A stretch of 20,528 bases of DNA from positions 1-20,528 of the forward strand of contig CANGVO010000003.1 in NCBI GenBank assembly GCA_947457445.1, in the 5' to 3' direction. The stretch is from Actinomycetota bacterium. Its GTDB lineage: Bacteria; Actinomycetota; Actinomycetes; Nanopelagicales; Nanopelagicaceae. Position 1 is the stretch's first letter. Each line of letters starts with the position of its first letter. The notes under the pieces are model-generated. The model saw nothing but the letters and a program-made list of their open reading frames with translations, was not told where the DNA came from and made no database searches. Below are positions 1-7,068 of this stretch, one piece after another. The translations under genes were made by a program, and so were the position numbers.

Positions 1-73
1 CAAAACCGAGTGATGACATACATGCTGCATGTGTTGCGCCTAAATATCCGCAACCAATTACCGATAGCTTCAT
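1..73 (-). CDS. ugd: UDP-glucose 6-dehydrogenase, N-terminal fragment (runs off the window)
   Basis: Only the first 24 codons lie in the window. Reading the minus strand from the ATG at 73 gives a beta-strand followed by the dinucleotide-binding turn GCGYLGATHAACM. GxGYLGATHA is characteristic of the UDP-glucose/GDP-mannose dehydrogenase family, which oxidises UDP-glucose to UDP-glucuronate with NAD in the cytoplasm. The gene follows the LCP ligase gene on the same strand after 22 bases and sits in a polymer assembly and export locus, so a role in making a uronic acid precursor fits. A TAGACT hexamer ends 7 bases before the ATG and no Shine-Dalgarno is visible, so it may also have its own leaderless promoter. 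The exact sugar substrate cannot be judged from this fragment. Confidence 0.85.
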   Translation of the reverse strand, partial: MKLSVIGCGYLGATHAACMSSLGF

Positions 74-80
74 GGGTTGG

Positions 81-86
81 AGTCTA
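81..86 (-). promoter_or_regulatory. Putative -10 (TAGACT) of a leaderless ugd promoter
   Basis: The minus-strand hexamer TAGACT fits TANNNT and ends 7 bases before the ATG at 73. Initiation at the usual distance from a -10 would place the transcript start on or next to the start codon. No -35 was assigned. Confidence 0.45.
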
Positions 87-95
87 TGACACCTT

Positions 96-1208
96 CTATT
101 TGATTTCACCGCACGGATTTTCCGCGGCGGTACGAGTCTTAAATTTATCTACAATTTCAGGCTTGGCCGAAGTGGTCGCGCTGGCAGAAGGGGAAGGTGT
201 AACCAAATCAACAAGTGCGGCATCATCACGAATTCGAGTCCAAAGGTCTGCGCTCAACGTTTGATCCCAGATCACGACAGAACCGATTCCAGGCACATTT
301 CCATTTGCATTTGAAAGTGGAACGGTCAAAGTACGAACATTTCCTGAAGATAATCCACGCATCTGTTTTGCCAATTCAAGAAGATCACCCTCATTTAAGT
401 TCTCATCTAATTTGATTGTTGAGATTGCGGCATTCATGAAGTTCACTAATTTGATTGGATTTAGAAGTACACCGGAGCTAGTTGCCTTCTTCAAAACAGA
501 ACTCATAAATTGTTGCTGACGTTGCATTCGCCCAATATCACCGCGGCCATCAAAATCTCGAGTTCGTACATATTTCAGAGCTTCAATGCCATTTAATGTG
601 TGAGTTCCAGCGGCAAGAACCAAATGGCTCTTTGGGTCATCGATATCAACTTTTGTACAAACATCGATACCGCCAAGTGCATTAACAATTCCCGCAAAAC
701 CAGCAAAACTAACTTCAATGTAATGATCAATCTTTAAATTAGTTTCGCCTTCAATTGTTTGAATTAAGAGTGGTGCTCCACCGAAAGCAAAGGCTGCATT
801 TAACTTATTCTGGCGATCAGGGATTTGGGACTTTCCATCTGTACTTAAATGTGCCGGAATCGTTACAAGGCTGTCACGTGGGAGTGAAACCACATATGCC
901 TTGTCTCGACCTTTACTTATATGAACTAGCAACATTGTGTCTGATCGACCACCTGCCGCTGTCTTGGTCGAACCAACGCGCAGATCTTTCATCTCTTGCT
1001 TGGTTAGACCTTCACGAGTGTCAGAGCCCACCAATAAATAATTGAGCGCTTTAGAAGTTTTTTCAGGACGATCTTCGAGGCCAGAAAAAACACTGATTCG
1101 CGCGATCTTTCCGCTTACTTGGCCAAGTCCAAACCAAGACGCAGAGGCAAGAACGACAACACCCACAGAGAGTGATGTAATAATTCGTATCGCGCGCGTC
1201 GATTTCAC
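96..1208 (-). CDS. LytR-CpsA-Psr (LCP) family wall-polymer ligase
   Basis: 370 residues from a GTG start. LCP proteins transfer lipid-linked glycopolymers onto peptidoglycan at the outer face of the membrane. A single N-terminal membrane anchor spans roughly residues 9-28, followed by the extracytoplasmic LCP domain from about 55 to 240. Family motifs are visible: GGRSDTM (R88, D90), SLPRDS (R111, D112), the NKLNAAF segment, ALGGIDVC, and the arginine-rich YVRTRDFDGRGDIGRMQRQQ around 214-232, whose arginines bind pyrophosphate in characterised members. The tail after about residue 337 is rich in Ser, Ala and Thr. It is divergent from the glycosyltransferase and exporter genes and just upstream of ugd, so its substrate is probably the polymer made by this locus (inference). 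GTG 1208 is the start because an ATG at 1210 in another frame stops immediately, and TAGAGT ends 6 bases upstream of it. Confidence 0.9.
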   Translation of the reverse strand: MKSTRAIRIITSLSVGVVVLASASWFGLGQVSGKIARISVFSGLEDRPEKTSKALNYLLVGSDTREGLTKQEMKDLRVGSTKTAAGGRSDTMLLVHISKGRDKAYVVSLPRDSLVTIPAHLSTDGKSQIPDRQNKLNAAFAFGGAPLLIQTIEGETNLKIDHYIEVSFAGFAGIVNALGGIDVCTKVDIDDPKSHLVLAAGTHTLNGIEALKYVRTRDFDGRGDIGRMQRQQQFMSSVLKKATSSGVLLNPIKLVNFMNAAISTIKLDENLNEGDLLELAKQMRGLSSGNVRTLTVPLSNANGNVPGIGSVVIWDQTLSADLWTRIRDDAALVDLVTPSPSASATTSAKPEIVDKFKTRTAAENPCGEIK

Positions 1209-1214
1209 ATGCGA

Positions 1215-1220
1215 ACTCTA
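1215..1220 (-). promoter_or_regulatory. Putative -10 (TAGAGT) of a leaderless LCP promoter
   Basis: On the minus strand TAGAGT ends 6 bases before the GTG at 1208. The gap to the divergent gene is only 36 bases, so any -35 element would lie around the start of the neighbouring glycosyltransferase gene. Confidence 0.45.
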
Positions 1221-1229
1221 CTTGGGCGA

Positions 1230-1242
1230 TAGCGTGGAGGGG
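1230..1242 (+). promoter_or_regulatory. Putative -10 (TAGCGT) and Shine-Dalgarno (GGAGGGG) of the glycosyltransferase gene
   Basis: TAGCGT at 1230-1235 ends 9 bases before the ATG at 1245. GGAGGGG at 1236-1242 is a strong anti-SD match but lies unusually close to the ATG. If the hexamer is the -10, transcription would begin in or after the purine run and the SD would be partly lost, so the two readings compete. Confidence 0.35.
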
Positions 1243-1244
1243 TT

Positions 1245-2228
1245 ATGTCGACATCATTGGGCGAGTTATCTGCCTCACCGGCCATTAGCGTCATTCTTCC
1301 AGTCTTAAATGAAGAGCCGCACTTACGGGAATCAATTTCCGCAATTCTTTCTCAGGATTATCAAGGAAAATTTGAAGTAATCCTCGCCCTTGGGCCATCA
1401 AAAGATCGCACAGATGAAATTGCGAACGAGCTAGCGGCGCGCGATAACCGAATCAAGTTGGTTTCAAACCCAACTGGCAAAACAGCGGCAGGACTAAATT
1501 TAGCAATCGCAGCTTCACAAAGTGAAGTAATTGTCCGTGTAGATGGTCACGCCAAAATCCCAGTTAATTATTTATCGCTCGCTGTGGAAATACTGCGAAA
1601 AACTGGCTCAGTAAATGTTGGTGGAGTAATGGCCGCCGAGGGTATTACACAATTTGAAAAATCTGTTGCTCGCGCCATGCGTAGTCCACTTGGTGTTGGT
1701 GCATCGCGTTTTCACACCGGCGGAGAAGCCGGCGAAGTCGACACCGTCTACTTAGGAGTTTTTTTGCGCCAGGCGATTAACGCCGCCGGTGGTTTTGATG
1801 AACGCTATACCCGGGCACAAGATTGGGAGTTAAACCATAGGCTGCGAAAAAATGGCGGGAAGATTTATTTTGATCCAAGACTTCACGTTACATATCGCCC
1901 TAGACCGAACTTACCAAAGCTGGCTAAGCAGTATTTTCAATATGGAACATGGCGTCGCGTTGTTTCCCGCAGTCATAGCGGAACAATTAATCTCCGCTAC
2001 TTAGCACCGCCATTTACACTTTTGGGAACGCTGATCTCATTGATTTGCGGGCTAATAATTCATCCGATTTTCTATATTCCAGCGGCAGTTTACGGAGCCT
2101 TTGTTCTCATTTCATCTCTCTTAATTGCAAAATCTCCGCGCGAGTACATTTCATTATTGGCGATAATTCCTACTATGCACTTTGCGTGGGGCGCGGGCTT
2201 CATCACCTCAACTAAAACCCTGCGGTAG
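1245..2228 (+). CDS. Family 2 glycosyltransferase, ExoA-like, membrane-associated
   Basis: 327 residues. A GT-A fold begins at about residue 13 (ISVILPVLNEE). The nucleotide-sugar segment VRVDGHA at 97-103 takes the place of the DxD motif; this DGH form is usual in ExoA-like enzymes. AQDWELNHRLR at 191-201 supplies the acidic acceptor-side motif (D193, E195). Three hydrophobic segments close the protein (about 253-275, 277-295 and 302-321), so it probably works at the cytoplasmic membrane on a lipid-linked acceptor. The stop is followed after 11 bases by an ABC exporter permease on the same strand, which suggests that the glycan it extends is exported by that transporter. Donor sugar and linkage cannot be read from the sequence. 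Confidence 0.88.
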   Translation: MSTSLGELSASPAISVILPVLNEEPHLRESISAILSQDYQGKFEVILALGPSKDRTDEIANELAARDNRIKLVSNPTGKTAAGLNLAIAASQSEVIVRVDGHAKIPVNYLSLAVEILRKTGSVNVGGVMAAEGITQFEKSVARAMRSPLGVGASRFHTGGEAGEVDTVYLGVFLRQAINAAGGFDERYTRAQDWELNHRLRKNGGKIYFDPRLHVTYRPRPNLPKLAKQYFQYGTWRRVVSRSHSGTINLRYLAPPFTLLGTLISLICGLIIHPIFYIPAAVYGAFVLISSLLIAKSPREYISLLAIIPTMHFAWGAGFITSTKTLR

Positions 2229-2231
2229 CCT
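2226..2231 (+). promoter_or_regulatory. Putative -10 (TAGCCT) ahead of the ABC permease gene
   Basis: TAGCCT ends 8 bases before the ATG at 2240, and its first three bases are the stop codon of the glycosyltransferase gene. No Shine-Dalgarno is visible in the 11-base gap. It may be an internal leaderless promoter inside the operon. Confidence 0.35.
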
Positions 2232-2239
2232 TTACCTAT

Positions 2240-3067
2240 ATGAGCGCTCCAGTTGCTATCTACGAACCGTTTCGTGCAGGCCTGCCTCCACTTGGCGCAT
2301 ACCTTCGCTCGCTTTGGACGAGACGCTCATTTATTGCGGAGTTTTCACGTTCGGAACTACGTGAACAAAATTATGGATCGGTCTTTGGCCAGCTTTGGCT
2401 AGTCCTTAATCCACTTTTACTTTCGGGCGTTTATTTCTTATTGATATACATCATCGGTGGACAAAGTGACTCAACTCGATATGGGCACTTAACAGCCAGT
2501 CTCTTCTTGTTTTATTTGATTAGCAACAGCCTAACCGGAGGCGTCAAATCAATTACCGCCGGTCAGCGCTTAATTTTAAATACCGCCTTCCCGCGAGCGA
2601 TGTTGCCTATTTCTGCCTTGGTTATTGCGCTCTTTAAATTTGTTCCAACATTGGCCGTCTTTTTTGTGATGCGCACAATTCTGGGACTTGATTATTCATG
2701 GCAGATGTTCTGGGCTATCCCAGTAATTCTCATTGCATTGCTAATGGGCTTAGGTATGGCAATTTTGATTTCCTGCATAAACGTTTATTTCCGAGATATC
2801 GCAAGTTTCTTGCCTTACATGACACGCAGTCTTTTGTATTTATCTCCAATTCTTTATCAGGCGAGCGACTTGTCAGATAAGTTAAAAAGTTTTGAAATTG
2901 CAAACCCAATTTTCTATCTATTAGATGCATGGTCTCAAGTTATGGTTTATGCACAAGCACCTGATATGTTCTCGTTACTTCACAGTTTTATTTGGGCGAT
3001 AGCAATTTTTATCATTGGTACTTATTTCTTCCTATCTAGGGAGCGTGATTTCGCTGTCCGCCTCTAA
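2240..3067 (+). CDS. ABC-2 type polysaccharide export permease (Wzm/TagG-like)
   Basis: 275 residues with an amphipathic N-terminal region and about six membrane spans (approximately 52-73, 83-104, 122-146, 155-180, 189-208 and 248-266). The segment RSELREQNYGSVFGQLWLVLNP around 37-58 is the conserved entry into the ABC-2 membrane domain of O-antigen and teichoic-acid exporters. Such permeases pair with a nucleotide-binding subunit to move lipid-linked polymer across the inner membrane. That partner follows directly, its likely GTG start lying 23 bases inside this gene. With the upstream glycosyltransferase and the divergent LCP ligase, the context supports export of a wall or capsule glycopolymer; which polymer is unknown. 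Confidence 0.88.
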   Translation: MSAPVAIYEPFRAGLPPLGAYLRSLWTRRSFIAEFSRSELREQNYGSVFGQLWLVLNPLLLSGVYFLLIYIIGGQSDSTRYGHLTASLFLFYLISNSLTGGVKSITAGQRLILNTAFPRAMLPISALVIALFKFVPTLAVFFVMRTILGLDYSWQMFWAIPVILIALLMGLGMAILISCINVYFRDIASFLPYMTRSLLYLSPILYQASDLSDKLKSFEIANPIFYLLDAWSQVMVYAQAPDMFSLLHSFIWAIAIFIIGTYFFLSRERDFAVRL

Positions 3068-3860
3068 TTCTCTAAACTCAAGTCACGCTGTTCATGGTTT
3101 GGCGGTATCAGTTCAAAACGTTGGACTTACCTATACAACTTCAATTGATAAACGCCCGACGCTAAAAGCGCGCCTTAAGTCACTCGGTCGCGGCAAGAAA
3201 CATACGAGAGTTGTGAACGCGCTGAGCCAGGTGAACTTAGATGTTCATTATGGAACTGTGCTCGGAGTTATTGGTTCTAACGGCGCTGGAAAGTCTTCAC
3301 TCATGCGCGTTATTTCCGGAATCGTTCCTCCCACCGAAGGTCGTGTAGAAGTTCATGGTTCTGTGAGCACTCTTCTGGCCCTCGGTGTTGGCTTCAACCC
3401 ATCCATGACTGGCAGAGCCAATGTTTACCTCGGCGGTTTGGCCGCCGGAATGTCGCGCGCGGAAATAGATAAGCAATTTGATGCGATCGCCGATTTCTCT
3501 GAGTTAGGTGAGGCCATTGACGCCCCGATGCGAACTTATTCATCAGGCATGTATGCCAGGTTGGCATTCTCGGTTGCAGCAACTGTGCAGCCAGACATTT
3601 TGATAGTTGATGAAGCGCTCAGTACTGGAGATGCCCACTTCAAAGAAAAGAGTCTTAATCGCATTAAGGAATTACGTACCGCAGATCGAGCCTTGATTTT
3701 GGTAAGTCATGCCATGGCAACTATTGAAGATGTCTGCAATGAAGTCGCTTGGTTGCACAAAGGTAAGTTGATGGCGCGAGGTAATCCAGCTGAAGTAATC
3801 AAGCAATATCGTGAATTTACAAACGCTGGAAAGAGCGCGGCAGCAAATGAGGATGTTTAA
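3045..3860 (+). CDS. ABC transporter ATP-binding protein for polysaccharide export (Wzt/TagH-like)
   Basis: About 271 residues from GTG 3045, which is preceded closely by AGGGAG and overlaps the permease end. TTG codons at 3015 and 3099 are alternatives, so the N-terminus is uncertain. Visible motifs: Walker A GSNGAGKS (about 77-84), the Wzt/TagH-type signature YSSGMYARLAF (about 165-175), Walker B ILIVDEALSTGD (about 185-196) and the switch histidine in LVSHAM (about 222). The RVVNALSQVNLDV segment before Walker A is typical of polysaccharide-export ATPases. It ends about 60 residues after the switch histidine, so it lacks the long C-terminal carbohydrate-binding domain of O-antigen Wzt proteins. 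It should drive the preceding permease. Its end overlaps the start of the SpoIID-domain gene by 14 bases. Confidence 0.9.
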   Translation: MISLSASNSLNSSHAVHGLAVSVQNVGLTYTTSIDKRPTLKARLKSLGRGKKHTRVVNALSQVNLDVHYGTVLGVIGSNGAGKSSLMRVISGIVPPTEGRVEVHGSVSTLLALGVGFNPSMTGRANVYLGGLAAGMSRAEIDKQFDAIADFSELGEAIDAPMRTYSSGMYARLAFSVAATVQPDILIVDEALSTGDAHFKEKSLNRIKELRTADRALILVSHAMATIEDVCNEVAWLHKGKLMARGNPAEVIKQYREFTNAGKSAAANEDV

Positions 3861-5094
3861 GCGATTTTCGCAGGCGCTCTCGGTTGCACTTTTATTATCT
3901 GCATTTCCGATTTCGGCACAAGCAAATGAGATTCCAGCCAATTTTTCTTTTACAGGAAGTGGATATGGCCACGGCGTCGGTATGAGTCAAATTGGTGCAA
4001 GAGCAAAAGCTTTAGCAGGAGAATCTGCCACTGCGATTCTAAATTATTATTACAGTGGAACTTCAGTTGAAACCGCGACAGATACGCAGATATTACGCAT
4101 CAATATCGGCCATCTTTTAACGTCGGCAAAAATTAGAAGCGATTCGGCGGGTGCTGTTTTTGCACTTTATGCAGGCGCTGTTTCAGAGACCGGAACATCA
4201 ACTGCGATCTTAAATTACCCTAGTAAGACCACACTTAATTTGAATTTAAGCGGGGGCCAGATTTCAATTTCGACATTGCGAGGATCAAAGACCACACAAA
4301 TCGCGAGCGGTTCGGTATTCACTTTGCGCTGGAGCGGCACTCGATATATGGAAGGTGCACCGGCAGTTCTTTCTGTAACCACAAACAATGTTGTGAACAG
4401 GTATCGCCACGGCCAAATACAATTTAAAGTTGTCAAAGATAAGCTTTTAGGAAAACGTATCGAAATTGTTAATTCTGTTAGATTGCAAGACGAATATTTA
4501 TGGGGAGTAAGTGAAGTCCCATCGCTATGGCCAACCGCTGCTCTACAGGCACAAGCTATTGCTTCTCGAACATATGCTCTTGCTAAAGCAGTTCGGATAC
4601 GTGCCGCATGTGACTGTCATTTATATGGCTCAATCAGTGATCAAACTTTTGCGGGTTTTGCTAAAGAAGGCGAACCTAAGTTTGGAGTTCTTTGGAAAAA
4701 CGCAGTCGACAGCACTATCGGACAGATCATCACTTTCGCTGGATCACCAATAACCGCTTACTTTTCTTCATCGAGCGGCGGCATTACTGAAACATCAGAA
4801 CATGCCTGGGGAACGGCAACTCCTTACACGCTGAGCGTTTTGGATACAGCCAGCGTTGATGTTGCGTTGAATCCCCGTTTTGCATCATGGTCTAGGCAGA
4901 TTCCACAGTCAGTGATTGCCGCAGCATTTGTCTTAGACGATGTTGTTTCATTGCAAGTTATATCCATGAATCCCGCAGGAACCGTGGCGCTGATTCAAGC
5001 AACTTCCTCAACCGGAATAACAGCGGAACTTAGGGGAGAGACTTTTAGAAGCAGAAGTAAATTGCCATCTGCTTGGTTTTCAATAGTTGGCTAA
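3847..5094 (+). CDS. Secreted SpoIID/LytB-domain protein, probable peptidoglycan lytic transglycosylase
   Basis: 415 residues from ATG 3847 (ATG 3853 is an alternative). A signal peptide is clear: a basic start (MRMFKRF), a hydrophobic core, then a likely cleavage after SAQA near residue 26. Family motifs follow: GYGHGVGMSQIGARA at about 39-53, then YLWGVSEVPSLWPTAALQAQAIASRTYAL around 217-245, where E223 matches the catalytic Glu of SpoIID lytic transglycosylases, and the paired CDC near the YGSISDQTF segment. AYFSSSSGGITE near the end is also typical. SpoIID cleaves denuded glycan strands. In this non-sporulating context it more likely remodels the wall where the exported polymer is attached (inference from its place last in the operon). 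Its TAA stop directly abuts the stop of the convergent dapD. Confidence 0.87.
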   Translation: MRMFKRFSQALSVALLLSAFPISAQANEIPANFSFTGSGYGHGVGMSQIGARAKALAGESATAILNYYYSGTSVETATDTQILRINIGHLLTSAKIRSDSAGAVFALYAGAVSETGTSTAILNYPSKTTLNLNLSGGQISISTLRGSKTTQIASGSVFTLRWSGTRYMEGAPAVLSVTTNNVVNRYRHGQIQFKVVKDKLLGKRIEIVNSVRLQDEYLWGVSEVPSLWPTAALQAQAIASRTYALAKAVRIRAACDCHLYGSISDQTFAGFAKEGEPKFGVLWKNAVDSTIGQIITFAGSPITAYFSSSSGGITETSEHAWGTATPYTLSVLDTASVDVALNPRFASWSRQIPQSVIAAAFVLDDVVSLQVISMNPAGTVALIQATSSTGITAELRGETFRSRSKLPSAWFSIVG

Positions 5095-6033
5095 TTAATT
5101 TGCGTGAAGAATTGAATTAAGCCCGCCCCATGTGCCGGTTCGCATTACAACTTCTAGGGAACCATCCAGGGAATTTCGACGGAATAAAAGATCACTTGCT
5201 CCGGATAAGGTTCCAGCCTTAACAATTTCACCATCCGGCAAACGCACCTTGGCGGCTGCGGTTATGTAAGTACCCGCTTCGATTACACAATTATTGCCAA
5301 GTGAAATTCCGAGACCTGAGTTAGCGCCGAGCAAACATTTTTCACCAACTGAAATAACTTCTTTTCCACCACCGCTAAGGGTTCCCATGATTGATGCACC
5401 GCCACCAACATCGCTTCCATCTCCAACGACGACACCGGAGGAAATACGACCTTCGACCATGGAAGTTCCGAGCGTTCCAGCGTTGAAATTAACGAAACCT
5501 TCATGCATAACTGTTGTGCCAGTCGCTAAATGCGCACCCAATCTAACGCGATCGGCATCGGCGATACGAACGCCAGATGGAATTACGTAATCGACCATAC
5601 GTGGGAATTTATCGACTCCAAAAACAGTGACATGTCCATACTTAGCGCGTAAGGATGCTCGTACGCTTTCAAATCCTTCTACCGCACATGGTCCGGCTGA
5701 AGTCCAAACAACATTTGTTAGAAGACCAAAGATGCCATCCATAACAGCGCCGTGGGGCTTGATCAAACGGTGAGATAGTAGATGCAGTCGCAAGTAAGCA
5801 TCAGCTGCGCTTTGTGGAGCAGATGCAAGATCAATTTCAATAGAAATTATTTCGCGCGTTACTTTTCGAAGATCATCAGCGCCAACTAGTGCAGACAAAA
5901 AATCATCAGGTGCACCTTTTAGCGCACCGAGCGATGGGCTTGGGAACCAGACATCGAGAACGGTTGAGCCAGATAAAGTTGCAATTCCATGACCTGAGGC
6001 AAGTCCTGCAGGCGATTTCTGTGATGAAGACAT
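5095..6033 (-). CDS. dapD: 2,3,4,5-tetrahydropyridine-2,6-dicarboxylate N-succinyltransferase, actinobacterial type
   Basis: 312 residues. DapD transfers succinyl from succinyl-CoA to tetrahydrodipicolinate in the succinylase branch of lysine and meso-diaminopimelate synthesis, feeding peptidoglycan. The N-terminal alpha/beta domain runs to about 150. The C-terminal left-handed beta-helix (about 155-285) shows hexapeptide turns and the family blocks MHEGFVNFNAGT, MVEGRISSGVVVGDGSDVGG and CLLGANSGLGISLG. E194 in MVEGR corresponds to the catalytic Glu of the mycobacterial enzyme. Length matches that subfamily and is longer than the proteobacterial form. No dapE or other lysine gene is adjacent. 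It is divergent from the LOG gene with only 30 bases between their start codons. Confidence 0.95.
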   Translation of the reverse strand: MSSSQKSPAGLASGHGIATLSGSTVLDVWFPSPSLGALKGAPDDFLSALVGADDLRKVTREIISIEIDLASAPQSAADAYLRLHLLSHRLIKPHGAVMDGIFGLLTNVVWTSAGPCAVEGFESVRASLRAKYGHVTVFGVDKFPRMVDYVIPSGVRIADADRVRLGAHLATGTTVMHEGFVNFNAGTLGTSMVEGRISSGVVVGDGSDVGGGASIMGTLSGGGKEVISVGEKCLLGANSGLGISLGNNCVIEAGTYITAAAKVRLPDGEIVKAGTLSGASDLLFRRNSLDGSLEVVMRTGTWGGLNSILHAN

Positions 6034-6039
6034 GCGATA

Positions 6040-6045
6040 AGCCTA
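6040..6045 (-). promoter_or_regulatory. Putative -10 (TAGGCT) of a leaderless dapD promoter
   Basis: Minus-strand TAGGCT ends 6 bases before the dapD ATG at 6033. It lies 5 bases from the opposite-strand -10 of the LOG gene, so the two core promoters are packed back to back. Confidence 0.45.
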
Positions 6046-6050
6046 ACCCC

Positions 6051-6056
6051 TATCCT
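6051..6056 (+). promoter_or_regulatory. Putative -10 (TATCCT) of a leaderless LOG promoter
   Basis: TATCCT ends 7 bases before the ATG at 6064 and no Shine-Dalgarno is present. Any -35 would fall inside the first codons of dapD. Confidence 0.5.
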
Positions 6057-6063
6057 TTGGCTC

Positions 6064-6597
6064 ATGCGTATCGCCGTTTACTGCTCCTCGTCACAGTCGA
6101 TTGATCCGAAGTACATAGAACTAGCACATGACCTTGGCGCTGGGATTGCATCTCGGTCTTGGGAATTAGTCTCTGGCGGCGGACATATTTCTGCAATGGG
6201 TGCGGTCTCCCGCGGTGCTCGTACCTCAGGTGGGCGAACTATCGGCGTTATTCCACAACGCCTAGTTGATATCGAATTTGCAGATAAGGAATGCGATGAA
6301 CTGCATGTTGTCGATTCGATGCGCAGTCGCAAGGCGATGATTGAAGATTTGTCAGATGCCTTTATTGCCCTTCCTGGCGGTATTGGAACTTTGGAAGAGT
6401 TATTTGAAATTTGGGTAGGGAGATTTCTTAAATTTCACGCCAAACCAGTAATAGTTTTAGATCCGTATGATCTATACGCGCCACTTGCAACCTTAATCGA
6501 TCATTTAGAAGAACACGGTTTCGTAAAACCTGGGCAACGGGAATTATTGCACTGGGCGCGAAGCGTTGATGAAGCACTCGACATAGCAGCGAAGTAA
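6064..6597 (+). CDS. LOG family protein (TIGR00730), nucleoside 5'-monophosphate phosphoribohydrolase
   Basis: 177 residues, the usual length for the family. It has a Rossmann-like nucleotide-binding fold with MRIAVYCSSS at the start, the SGGG turn at 37-40, an MRSRK segment near 86-90 and the diagnostic PGGIGTLEE motif at 104-112, where Gly, Thr and Glu shape the active site. Characterised LOG proteins hydrolyse cytokinin riboside monophosphates, or AMP in bacteria, to free base and ribose 5-phosphate. M. tuberculosis Rv1205, in the same neighbourhood as dapD, belongs to this family. The physiological substrate here is unknown. It probably leads a short plus-strand transcript with the SRPBCC gene 5 bases downstream. 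Confidence 0.92.
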   Translation: MRIAVYCSSSQSIDPKYIELAHDLGAGIASRSWELVSGGGHISAMGAVSRGARTSGGRTIGVIPQRLVDIEFADKECDELHVVDSMRSRKAMIEDLSDAFIALPGGIGTLEELFEIWVGRFLKFHAKPVIVLDPYDLYAPLATLIDHLEEHGFVKPGQRELLHWARSVDEALDIAAK

Positions 6598-6602
6598 AAA
6601 CA

Positions 6603-7058
6603 ATGGCACACACAATTCGATTATCTGTGAAATTGCCTTGCTCTAGGTCTCGAGCTTGGAGCGCAATCGCAGATTGGGAGAGTCAAGGCGAGTGGATGTT
6701 GCAGACAAAAGTTTGGGTAACTTCACAAATCCGCGAAGGCGTTGGAACTTCCATATCGGCATTTACGGGACCTCTCTATAAGAGCTATCCAAAATTTTCA
6801 AAGTTAGGTTTATTGGACACAATGGTTGTTACAAGTTGGCAAGTGCCACAAAGATGCGAAGTTCTGCACACCGGAAAAATCTTAAAAGGTTTAGGCGCCT
6901 TCGAACTTATAGAAATTTCTCCGAACTCAACTCGTTTTAATTGGTCGGAAGGAATTGAGTGCTCACGCTGGAAATTTTTTGCTATCTACCCGTTTATGTG
7001 GCTTGGCGTTCGAATATCTCTGGCTCGCCTTAAAGCAACGCTGGGCAGACCCGAGTAA
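6603..7058 (+). CDS. SRPBCC (START/polyketide-cyclase-like) family protein
   Basis: 151 residues. The pattern fits a helix-grip ligand-binding fold: an opening strand IRLSVKLPCSRSRAWSAIADWE, a loop with GVGTSISAFTG, central strands around MVVTSWQVPQRCEVLHTGK, the strand block GAFELIEISPNSTRFNWSE, and a long C-terminal helix SLARLKATLG. Bulky hydrophobics (FFAIYPFMWLGVRI) precede the last helix. Proteins of this fold bind hydrophobic ligands or act as cyclases or dehydratases; no catalytic residues can be assigned here. It starts 5 bases after the LOG stop and is probably cotranscribed. No Shine-Dalgarno is obvious. Function is unknown beyond the fold. Confidence 0.7.
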   Translation: MAHTIRLSVKLPCSRSRAWSAIADWESQGEWMLQTKVWVTSQIREGVGTSISAFTGPLYKSYPKFSKLGLLDTMVVTSWQVPQRCEVLHTGKILKGLGAFELIEISPNSTRFNWSEGIECSRWKFFAIYPFMWLGVRISLARLKATLGRPE

Positions 7059-7061
7059 CCT
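7056..7061 (+). promoter_or_regulatory. Putative -10 (TAACCT) of a leaderless promoter for the sigma-region-4-like gene
   Basis: TAACCT includes the stop codon of the SRPBCC gene and ends 7 bases before the ATG at 7069. This spacing supports choosing that ATG over the longer reading frame that overlaps the upstream gene. Confidence 0.42.
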
Positions 7062-7068
7062 TGCCGTT

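Noticed and set aside
1539..1556. GT2 enzyme lacking a DxD motif (VDGH instead)
   Set aside because: The DGH form is usual in ExoA-like family 2 enzymes, so it is not a degenerate active site.
3847..5094. SpoIID domain as a sign of sporulation
   Set aside because: SpoIID/LytB domains occur widely in non-sporulating bacteria as wall-cleaving enzymes, and no other sporulation gene is present here.
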